Assembly: GCA_963681505.1 (NCBI GenBank)
Contig: OY811975.1
Coordinates: forward strand, 6,315,490-6,379,489
Direction: 5' to 3'
DNA from: Eunapius fragilis
Lineage: Eukaryota > Porifera > Demospongiae > Spongillida > Spongillidae
Length of the DNA: 64,000 bases
Position numbers and translations under genes: made by a program. The notes beneath the pieces were generated by a model. It was not told the origin of the DNA. It did not search any database and saw only the letters and a program-made list of their open reading frames with translations. Below, piece by piece: positions 11,701-23,700 of this stretch (its first letter is position 1; every line of letters begins with the position of its first letter).

Positions 11701-14700
11701 TGATGGCGTCCTTGTGGAGACTACCGTGCTCTGAACCGATGTACAATTTCCGATCGATATCCAGTGCCCCATATACATGATTTCACCTTACTCCTACAAG
11801 GTAGACTTGGTCCATGCAGGGGTCGAAATACATTTTAAAAGTCACCTGCACATGGTGCAGGTGACTGGTGCAGGTGACCTAGCTGGCCCCACCTGCACCC
11901 TAACTGTACTTAGCACCCTAGGCACCACACAACTAAATGCTTCATCTATTTTCATGATCCACCACAACCAGATATGACATTTTGACTTCTATTTCGATAA
12001 TGACAACAAAATAAACGATTTGATCGTCAGGAGTCCCGCTGCATGGAATAGTAATGGTGAGTCTCGTTTTTAATGACATTCATAATGAAACGGATATCCG
12101 CATCCTACTCGGTGACAGCAGCATGGTGTGAGCTTAATCTAGCTTACAGCATCAATGCAAAACTAGCAACTGAATGCTGTTGTGGGGTACTAAAATTAGC
12201 ACTTTGTCGTATTGAATAATGATTAATATTATTTAACTAATTAATGCGGACGTATACATGTGTTCTCAGCCGTTCTGAACGATTGCTACGTATGCTTTGT
12301 AAATGTAAATTTATATTTGCAATCACTAGCGCTAGATGTAGCACTATTACAAGTGTGGCTAGTAAACAATATAACTGTATTGTTTTATCGTCGGGCAAGC
12401 CACCTGCACGCAGTTCAGGTACAGGACAAAATGAACTTGCTCTTTGGGAAATGTACCTTCACTAGTGCAGGTGTGCACCCGGTATTTCGATCACTGCCAT
12501 GCCTATCACCAAATTCAAGTTGACCCTGCTGACGTCCCAAAGACAGCAATAACCACACCGTTCTGCCTTTTTGAATTTATCCGTATGCCCTTTGGTCTCA
12601 AGAATGCGGCACAGACATTTCAGTGCTTTATGGATCAAGTGCTCCGATGCATCTCATCAGCTTATGCATATATTGATGATGTTCTCGTGCCAGCCACACT
12701 CCAGAACAAAACCTAAAGGACTTGCGATTGGTTTTTGAGCGACTTACTGAACATGGCATACTCATCAACCCCAACCAGTGCCTCTTTGGTCGTAGTGAGT
12801 TGGATTTTCTCGGTCACCACATTGACAGCCAAGGAGTAACCCCCCTTCCTGAAAAAGTTCAAGCTATACGTGACTTTCCTCAGCCGCAGTCCTATCGTCC
12901 ACTCCTACCAAGTCAAAGTCCCAGACACTCACCTGGACTGACAATGCTCAGGCTGCTTTCCAAGCTACCAAGGAAGCCCTGACTAAGGCTTCACTTCTCT
13001 CCTACCCCACAGCTGATGCCCCAACTTGCTTGATGACAGACGCCTCTGAAATAGCTGTTGGAGCTGTTCTACAACAACACATTAATGGTGTTTGGCGCCT
13101 AATCCCTTTCTTTTCACGGAAGATGACCTTCACTGAGCAATGCTACAGCACCTTCAACAGAGAACTGTTGGCTGTGTACCTCGCCATCAAACATTTCAGG
13201 TATTTCCTTGAAGGTAGACAATTTCACGTCCTTACTGACCACAAGCCACTCACATTTGCTTTGAACACTAAGCTCGAACACACTACTCGCCTTGTCAAGC
13301 CCGACAGCTGGACTATATTGCTCAATTCACTTCCAATATTTGACACGTTCAAGGACCTGATAACATTGTGGCAGATGCATTGTCCAGAGTGGAGACAAAC
13401 GCCTTGTTGTCTGGCCAACCTCCAGTAGTGGATTTTGCTGCTATGGCCAGGGCGCAAACAACAGACCACCAGATGTATGAGCTCTTCAATTGTCCACCAT
13501 GGCGCTTGTTGTGGAAGCCATTCCACTGCCCAATTCTACATATCCTCTTTATTGTGAGGTCTCCACTGGCTCACAACGGCCAATCGTTCCCCTATCATAG
13601 AGACGTACGGTTTATGACTCACTCCATTCTCTCTCCTACCCAGGCATCAGTGTCTGGCCCAGCATCAATTCTGATGTCCACCGTTGGACCAGATCCTGTG
13701 TCCAGTGCCAGCGTGCTAAGATTCAGCGACACTCATCAACCCCACTCTCATCATTCCCAACCCCTGATGGATGTGGTTCACATTGACCTGGTTGGACCAC
13801 TACCATCCTCCAAAGGATTCACCTACCTCTTGACATGTGTGGACCGCTTTCTCCAGATGGCCTGAAGCCATTCCTCTCTCACAGATCACAGCTGAAACAG
13901 TTGCACAAGCATTCCTGCATGGTTGGATCGCTTGGTTTGGTGTGCCTCCGACCATCATCACTGACCGTGGCTGCCAATTCGAATCGCAGTTATGGAGTAC
14001 ACTCATGTCATTCATTGGATCCAGATGAGCCTGCACCACAGCATATCATCCACAAAACCAATGGCATGTTGAGCGTTTCCATAGCCAAGGCCGCTCTAAA
14101 AGCGCAACCTCACAGCCAAACTCTTGGATGGATGCTCTAGTCTCAACTGCTGCAGAGATGCTGTATGGCACAACTCTTCGCCTTCCTGGAGAATTTTTCA
14201 CACCCTCTCAGCCCAACTCTCTGCCTGACCCTATTGATTTTGTGTCATATCTACGAACACAAATGCAGAACATTCACTCAACTCCACCTCGATATACTCA
14301 ACGCAACAACATTATAGATGGTCTATCAACAGCTACACATGTCTTTGTCAGGCATGATGCAGTTCACAAACCCCTTCAACCACCATACGATGGACCATAC
14401 CCAGTTCTCAAACACACTGATAAACATTTCACCATTGACATCAAGGGTCGCCATGATACAGTATCTGTTGATTGTCTCAAACCCGCTCATCTTGACAATG
14501 AACCTGACCATCCCATCTCACAACCTCCACCCACGAACACTCAAATCCAACCAACTACTCAGATAACCCGTTCTGGTCGACACGTCCACTTTCCCCCAAT
14601 ACTATGCTCAACAGATATAGTCACACACTAAGGGGGGGAGTGGTGTAGTGAACTTATGAACTCTCTTATCAATCTCATTCTCACATCTATTGTTCACCCT

Positions 14701-17700
14701 CACGTGATTCACACACCTATTGTTCACCCTCATGTGATTCACACACCTATTGTTCACTCTCCATATTGTGCCACTTGACATAAAATAATGTTCACTCTTT
14801 CTCCTGATGCAGGGTTGATAACTATTTGAGAAGTACATAGCTAACAAAGCCTTCAGCATCTACAGACCATTCATTCTGGTAAGTTCTACATCGTTTTGAT
14901 GCATTGCAGTTTAGAACATTTTCATGCTGGCAATCAGTGGTTCTTTGTAGGTGTGAATACCATTGATACAGAAATGCTCTGTTCATTTCATAACCATCAA
15001 CTTCTGACTGGTATAAGCAGTTAGTGGCATCGGCTCACAGTGATTAGTTTTAAATCCACTGATTCCAAGAGTGTTGCATAAGTGAGCGACTGTTCTATGA
15101 AACATATTATTTCCATTTCTTGAAATGGTGTTACTGTATGAATATATCTACATGCACATGTTAATGTTAAGTTGCACAAAAATTTTTTGCTTGCTATGTA
15201 CATGTACCTGTTGCTAAATTGTTTAGATACTGAAACTTTGGGAACCAAGTGATTTAAAATCCCCTCGTACCATTAGTAGCTCCATCGCTGATGGTCAAGG
15301 CCGCTACAGCCCAGGGTCCTAGGGGATTCTAAATCACATAGATCCCTCGGTTTCAGTGTAACCTATATATAGATGTAATGTAGATTTGCACTTATTTCTT
15401 CATGAGTAACTTTGCCACTTCAAGTGACATAGAAGTATGCAAGACATAACTACGCTGATAATACTTCTAACAAGATTACATGTACACAGTATGAATGACC
15501 ACATGCTTAACATCACCATGAAAACAATGAGCCCATACATTTTAATTGACAATTACTTACTAAAGATTGGAACACTAATTGAGTGACACCTGTCGCATCA
15601 GTCAAGGGAACAAAGCAGACTCCTTGTGATCCAAGTAACCTACATACAATGTACAAGTGGAAATTGGAAATTACCAATTATGGATTCAAACGGCAGTCAA
15701 TGTATTTGCATTGTTAGTTAAATATGCAGTTGAATACATACAAGTACATGATTATGATTACATGTATAACAAATTCAACAGCTGATAAGACGAAGGTAAA
15801 TCGTACCACATTTGTACAGCATGCATGGCATAGGTGTGCAACTTGAAACAGCCATATGATAGCTGTTGCGCTAGTGTTCTGTGCTCATGTACAAAGAACT
15901 TGTTCTGAAATTGCTACATCAAACAGTTAATTTGTATCCATAAATTGACTTGTTTGCATGTTGTATTGGAATGTTTCCTGAATTTCTAATACTTTTGATG
16001 CATGTCTTTACTTTGAGAAATATTTTATTAATCCTGTAACTATGGTGAGCACTTAATACAGATTGTACCTAAAGGTGCCCGTATATATGCAGTCAACCGT
16101 GCTATGTGAAAACTTAATTTATGGTTGCATTACTCGATTCTCTTTGTTTCTTTAGATGCAAACATTACTAATACAAGCCTATATAGTTTTATTTTTTGCC
16201 TGGACACATTCACAGGTAAACTTGATACACTGCTACACATGTAAGTCCTATAATGACATAAATTTGCATGGGTCAAATCAAATCCAATAGTGAGTATTTA
16301 TTTCCTAAAGGCTTATTTTGTATAACCATCACTCCTGTCATAAACTATAAATGGAGAGGATTGCTGCCACATTTGCCCTCACCAAATGCAGGTTGAGCCT
16401 ACTATACAAGTCCAGATGACTTTGTTTTGCCTGATATTATGGCAAGACGAGAGGCAAGCATTTTTAATGAATCCATCCATAACTGCCTTTCCCCAAGCAC
16501 CATCAGACTCTGCGACTAGTGGTACACAACACCAGCCCAAGGCATTGCACTTGGGGCCACTTTTGGTGTGTTTGTGCTCTTCAGTAGACAAGACGGCTGC
16601 CCCCGCTACTGATAGGATTTAGTTGTAATGTCACTGAGCATCAATGGCTGCCAGTTTACAAAGGGTCCAGTTGAGCACCAAAATGTCATGGTCAAGATCA
16701 GGTGTGAAGTTGATATCCATCTCCACACTTAACAGTATCTTGATACATTTGACTTGATTTTTGTGATGTAACATGCAATAATTAATTAATTTTGTTTTAG
16801 ATATTTGTGAAATTCATATAGAGCTATAAGATTAATTAATTTTGTTTTAGATATTTGTGAAATTCATATAGAGCTATAAGATTCAGCTATAATTACAGTG
16901 CATGTACAAATTTACGTGGGATGTGCCTATTAGGTAAATCTTGATAAGAGTGGTACTGTTGTAATTATTAATTGAAGTAGTTAAAAACAACTTGGTCGGA
17001 TGTCGCATCATTTCTACATTGTATATCATCAAATAATTATGTATTTATTAGTTAATGGCTCAAAGACTTCATGATCAACTATGGTTTTAAACCATTGAGT
17101 AACAGGGTACATGTATTTGTAACATTGTCATGTGATGTAATGTATGAATATCGATGAGATATGAACATGGCACAAGGGCGGTCAAATACGTTACAGTGGA
17201 GGACCCTCTGGGACAGATTGGAATCCATCGTAGTTAAGGGTCTTTAGTCAGCCTAAGCTATTTGATATGTTTTTGTTCCATGGCAAGTGAATGAGCCAAC
17301 ACTTGAGATAGAGCTTGAACCTCAAAATGTGTTCCAAGTTGTTGTCAAGGAAGCAGATGGGGGTGAACCCGCACACCTTCAGTTGCAGGACGTTGATGGT
17401 GTTTTCCCTGAAGCAGCACCCATGCACCAGGGGGGCGAGGAGGCAGAGCTCTTCTGGAGACAAGACGAGAGAGAGAGACGAGCTGAACGCAGCACTTACA
17501 GTCTGTGTCAGAAACCTTTTACATAACGTCACGTGAATGATTCTTTACAATTATTAGCTAACGGTTGTCAGTTGCGATGTTCGCGCATGTTGGTAGTAAG
17601 AGGGCTTGAACAACAAACCGTGGTGAAATATTACATGGTCCTTCGAGCCGGGAATTAGGCAAGAATCACAAATAGGAAGTCCACACACGCTGCATGTGAT

Positions 17701-20700
17701 TGTCCGAATTGAAACCCACCCGACGACTTGAACGATAGCAAGTGAAGAAGCACTTGCACGTAAGAAGAAAGTACGCACTGCACACAGAGCATCGGCTTCT
17801 AAATTGACTGCTGAGTCAAGTGGAGTCCGTATTGGGAGATTCCAAAATAGACGTTGATGCATTGGCACTGTGCAGACCAATCTCTCCGCCAAGCTCACCA
17901 CGCTGGAAGCCTTGGATAAGGAATTAGCGAAATTGGTCCCAGCAGAAGAGCTTGAAGATAAGACAGGGAGAGCTGATGAATACGTGGAAAAATACACAAG
18001 AAGCTTGGGCAGATTTGCAAAACCAAAACTTCTAATCCACCTGTTGCAACTCCACATGATGCTGCACCACCTCGCACATCGTATCTGTCAGTCGCAACTC
18101 CCCATTGACACCTCGCCACATCACACTCAGAGTCATGATCAGACCTCATCTGCACATTCAGTTATGGGAGAAACAGTCAGCAGCAGTAAGATAAAACTCC
18201 CGAATATATCCTTGCCTCATTATAAGGAAAACCCCCATATATTGGAAAGCATTTTGGGATTCTTTTGAGTCAGCAGTCCACCTCAACAGCTCTCTTTCAG
18301 ACATCGACAAGTTTAACTACTCATTGTTGGAGAAGACAGCCTATGAAGCTATTGCGAGACTGATCATATCATCAGCCAACTATCATGAAGCAGACATCTT
18401 GAAGAAGTGATTTGGGAACCGGCAGACGATAATATCAAGGCTTATGGAAACCTTACTCAACCTGAATGCAGTTCCTGGTGAACATGACGTGAGAGGACTG
18501 AGGCGATTGTTTGATGAGGTGGAGATTAGTGTCAGAAGTTTCTCGGAGTGTAACAGGAATCCCATAGAACCATGCTAACATCGGTGTCATTGACGAAGCT
18601 GCCTTCTGAGATCAGATCGATTATGATGAGAAAGTCACCAAGTGAAGATGACATTGAGACATTACTGAAAGTTTGGGAGGAAGAACTCATAGCCAGAGAG
18701 CATTCTCGTGATCCAGACTGGATTAACCGTCACCCTCAAGACAGGCAGGACAAGCATCGCTCATCACCCACAGCCACAACACTTCTCTCTGGGACAACTG
18801 AGTCTACAAAGGCACTAAACGGATGCTGCTATAGCCAACAGCAGCACTCCTGTGTCGATTGCCACACTGTGACCACTCCTGATGATCGTAGACAGATCCT
18901 TAAGACCTCTGGGAGATGCTTCAACTGTCTTATCAAGGGCCACATTGGAAGAAAATGTCGCTCATCACCTCAATATCAAACTTGCAACAGGAAACACCAT
19001 CCAAGCATCTGTGACCAAATTGCAGCAGTCCACCAGAAGAGTTCAAGTTCCACCAACATGGTTGTCTCTACTATAAACCCAGACGCTTCTCATTTATTGA
19101 CCCCAGCCATGAATGGACTCTACCCAACTACATGTAGTAGAAGGTGTGTTCTACTGCAGACAGCCCGAGCTCTGGTTTGCAACCCCAAAACTCCTGATTG
19201 CCCAGTCAAACTACGAATACTGCTTGACGGAGGCAGCCAACGATCCTATATGATTGAGCAAGCTAGAAGAGCACTGACGGTGGACCCCAAGGGTGAACAG
19301 CAACTCTCAATAGCTGCATTTGGTTGCTCCAGAGGTGATTCCAAGGTATGTCCTGTTATCAATGTGAAGATCCTATTGAAGAGATTTCCCAGCATGGATG
19401 TGACCCTATTTGTTGTTCCTATTATTTGTGAACCTAAGTTGGTCAACCATAGATGTTTGTGTCAAGCAGAATCCACATTTTAAAGACTTAGAGCTTGCTG
19501 ATTGGGCAGACCAGGGATCCACATTAGAAGTGGATGTCCTCATAGGATCGGATTGGACTGAGGACTCCCAAAAGGATCTAGAGCGTGCAGGTGTGTTAGA
19601 GAGACTGAAACTCTAGTTCAACTCAATTCTGGATCAGAAAGGTTTATGGTGATGTGGTGGAAGGCTGGCCAATGCCGACATTCCGTATTATCTTCTTCTG
19701 TTATCTCAAAACCACCCTTGTCAGGGTTCACAATCTGCCCTGACAATGGATGAATAGAGGTGTTAAGTGGATCTGAATAGCGCGAGCCTCATCGTTCATC
19801 GTTCTAGAAGGATCTCTATGAGAACCTTTGACATTGGACTGTACTATATAATTTGCGTATTTGTTGGTATTGTCTGGTGTGGATTATCTAGCAGCTGGAG
19901 GAGAAGGAGCAGCTTGGCGGCGCGCACGCGTGGCTAGATCGATCCTTCACAACCCTATGACACCCCTTGTCATTCCAAGAACGATTCTACCCCCTTAGTT
20001 TCAGATTTTCAGGCCTTTTCAAACTGTTGTTCTCCTTTATGAAGTACACTATTTCACAATACATTTGTACACCCAATTTTATTTGGTTTTTCCAAAACAC
20101 ACTCCCGAATAATTAATCATTTTCCTGACTCTGCTTGGTTTGAATGACTACTGCTTGCACAGTACAAAGGGCATGCTTGTTATTGTGGCACAAAAAGGAA
20201 GGTTTCATGGAGGACATACCCCTCAATATACAAATGTGTTATGCATGTCACAAGGGGCGTGGTTATGCATTAATTTATCCTAAGGTTTGTGTGCAGCAAA
20301 AAATACTAAGAAAATTATGCCACAATTTTGAAATACATAGAAACTTGCCAACAGCATTTTACATATTGTTTGATTAACTTAGTGGGAAAATGATATGGTG
20401 TCCAGGGATTTAGATTTAGAGACAAGATAGCCATTTTAAGTCCCCTAAAATAGTCAAATCAGATTATTGCCTTGCACTTGTCTTATCATAAAATGGAGTC
20501 ACAGAGTTTATATGCACATCGTATCCAAGCCACATTCACATCACACTGTTTACAGTTTATGTAAGTCTTGCTCTTAGAGCAGCACTGGCTTCCTGCACTT
20601 CCTTTCTGCTTAGAGTACATGTTCTACCTGTTGCAGTTGTCGCATTGACAGAGGTCAGAACATCTGAGAGGTCTAACATCCAGTAGATCCTCCTGGCCAG

Positions 20701-23700
20701 GAGGATGCTGGGACTCAGGTATGTAGGAACTTGACAGTGATGGCATGTTCAGTCTCATGAGCCCCAACTACATAACCAAGCCAGTATTCTCCATAATAAG
20801 CCACGGTGACATATCCACCAATTGCTGTAACTTGAGGAGGAGGACAGGTGCACTTCCTACTTCCACATTTTATCTTCTGGACACGGCACTGGAAGAAAAC
20901 AGCTTCACTTCTACAGCGTTAGCTGGTATGAATAAAACAGTGAAGCTTCTATGTGCCCGAAACAGTTTTGCTCCTTGACAAATGGTTTTTCCAATACTTT
21001 GCTTCCTGTTCTGTCTGTTCATGTTCTTTTAATTCTATTTTGTGGAATTATTAACAGGAATCTCTGATGATTCCTACGAAGTACTCATCGATGACTGGTT
21101 AACCTCTCTCGAATGAACCACAGAGTGGAATAGATGGTCTGAAGCTACTTCAACTGACTGACAGGACACCGTAAAGGTAAAGCATTGCAGGAATGGATGT
21201 TTGTTGATCAGAAAGAGAAGAGTAGCTACGTTGCTGCCACTGCTGCACTCAGAACTTGTCTAGACACTGGAGGAAAAATCATCAACAGTCATCTCTCAAG
21301 GGGATAAAGAGACAGTGGCTGAGCTTGTACTACGTAAGGAGCACACTTTTAGAATAGTCTATGGAAGGGACAACATGTCTGTTGAAACCATGGACTTAGA
21401 ATAGTCTATGGAAGAGATAACATGTCTGTTGAAACCATGGACGCGCTTCTTTACAGTCCGCTACAGGAAGGGCTCAAGCAGGAGATCATGAAATCACTGG
21501 CTGTGTCAGGGGTTGCTAATTACAAGGAGCCCATGTTAAGTCCAGTGGTGTCCAGTGGTGTTGGTAAGGGAAAAAGGATGGATCTCACCACTTCTGTGTG
21601 GATTACATTAATTTAAATGCGGTTACTAAGGCAGACACTTTCCACTCTCAAGAGTGGATGACTTACGTGTTAGCCACAGGGTTCTGGCAGATACCGATTC
21701 ATCTGAAGTTTACGGAAAAGACTGCATTCGCAACTCCCCAATGGTTGGTCGAATCAAGGTCACACCTTTTGGCTTGACCAATGCTTGTTCAGTTTTCCAG
21801 AGGCTGATGCAAAAAGTCTTGATGGGTCTGAACCCAGAAAGTCGACCTGACATTGTGTCTGCTTACATTGATGACATCTTGGTCTTTTTGGAAGAACACA
21901 TACACCACCTCCAGCTTGTCCAGGAACGAGTCATCACTGCTTACATGTACCTCAAGCTTAAGCCCTCAAAGGTTCCTTTGTCAGGGAAGAAGTAGAATAT
22001 TATCACACGCTCAGGCCTCTAGATTCAAGTCATGCAAGTGGAAGCAGTATAGCACTTAGCCAGACCAAGGGAGTTCATCAGTACCTGGGCATGTGTGCGT
22101 ACTATAGAAGATTCATTCCACACTTCTCGGGTGTAGCCAGACGACTTAATAACCTTGACATGGAAGAGAGCTGACTTTATCTGGACCGAGGAGTGTGAAA
22201 TTGCCTTTCTGGTCAGTACAACATTGTGATGGAGAAGGAGAGTGAGAAGGGAGGTCAGGAGTGCGTCAATATTGTTTGGTGTGGTATTTGTTCTTACTAT
22301 CCCTTAGAGTGTGTACAGGGCCTCTAACAGCCACTTCAGGGTGCACTACCTGTCAAAACTTAAGGAGAGACTGGTTCTGGCCTACCTGATCCTTCATCTT
22401 GGAGACAGACACAGTGTACTGTCCCAGTGCCAGGATGATGGTGCAAGCAGGTTCCAACCGACGCAAGGCGGAGAGGAACTATAGCATCACTGAGTTGGAG
22501 ACATTGGCTGTTGTCTGGGCACTGATGCATTTCAAAACTTACTGAAGTCACAGTCTACACTGACCATTCAGCTGTCAATTGGAAACACCGGAAAACTCAC
22601 ACGCTGGTGTATGAGTGTGGTGCGAAACATTTTCACATTATTTATAAGTCTAGTAAAAGTAACTCCAATTCCAATGCACCTGCACGCAGTCCAGTAGAAA
22701 CACCCAGTGATCAGGCCGATAAAGAGGTCAAAATTACTGTGGTTCGTGGTACAAGCACCATAGGAAACACCAATATCTCCCATCTACTAGAATTAAGTCC
22801 CCACTTTAGGTGAGCAGAATGACCTCAAGGAAGAGCAGCGGAAGGACCCAAGCATTCTTGAGATCATTGCATTCTTGCAGCAGAATGTGCTCTCAGCCAA
22901 TAAGAAGGCTCGCAAGATGGCATTGCAAGGCCAATTGTACTGCATAGTGGATGATATTCTGTACTTAATAGATCTGAAGAAGGATGGAGGACAAAGAGTG
23001 GTACTCCCAAAGCAGTTGCAGAGATAGGTGCCATGGAGGTAAATTTGGTGGTCACTCCAGTGGTATATGCAGACATCGTGACATTTTGCAAGTCCTCTCC
23101 GGAATGTGTTACTGCCCCTGGTGGTTGCAGACCTGGCATACCCCATCTCTCACCTATCCAAGTAGAAAGACCATTTCAGATAATTGGGCTGGACTTAATG
23201 TAACTTTCAGTAATCAGTCGAGAGAATAGATACGTGGTCGTCTTCCAGGACTTCTTAACTAAATGGTCCATGTTATATCCTGTTCCTGACCAGAAGTCCA
23301 AGAGGATTTTGAAATTGCTAACTGAAAAGATAGTGCCATTCTTTTCGTCCTTCATATTATTGCACTGTAAGGCAAGCTATTATGTGACCATATAAACGCC
23401 AGGCATGACATTAGCTCATGCCTGTAATTTGTAATGCTTACGACATTAGGACAGAGGAGACTTTTCTGTTTCCTGGGACAATACTTGCATTTGTAATATG
23501 CACAGAATACTTCCTCTTGCTACTTGCATGTTTAATGATAGCAACTTTCAGCAAACTGTATTATCAATTGATGAAGTATTGCAGCCCAAACCTGATTGTG
23601 TTGAAACTGGATGATTAAGTATATTGAAGCAACACTTAGCTTGTAATACATCCCTAAAGTTTTATCCTCGTGAAGACATAATAACCAAGTGTATTCCATA

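Larger units (their letters stand above)
10056..14864 (+). mobile_element. CsRn1-type Ty3/gypsy LTR retrotransposon fossil
   Basis: The parts are in order: partial 5' LTR, primer-binding site complementary to tRNA-Trp, gag (from about 10,172), protease ([12 protein letters not shown] region, about 11,100), reverse transcriptase (about 11,500-13,000), RNase H (about 13,020-13,330), integrase (about 13,560-14,500), polypurine tract (about 14,631-14,643) and 3' LTR. The gag has the unusual CHCC-type finger ending [11 protein letters not shown]. That finger and the tRNA-Trp primer site are hallmarks of the CsRn1 clade. The coding parts are broken in many places, and a DNA-transposon-like insertion sits inside the RT region. 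It lies in DARS2 intron 2, antisense to the host gene. It looks old. Confidence 0.88.

Noticed and set aside
17554-18057. 167-codon minus-strand ORF
   Set aside because: It is antisense to the BEL/Pao gag region and has no recognisable motif.
19761-19954. Possible BEL/Pao LTR beginning TGTTAAGTGG
   Set aside because: It has no partner LTR, no clear polypurine tract, and its end does not match the sequence before the primer-site-like string at 17,636.
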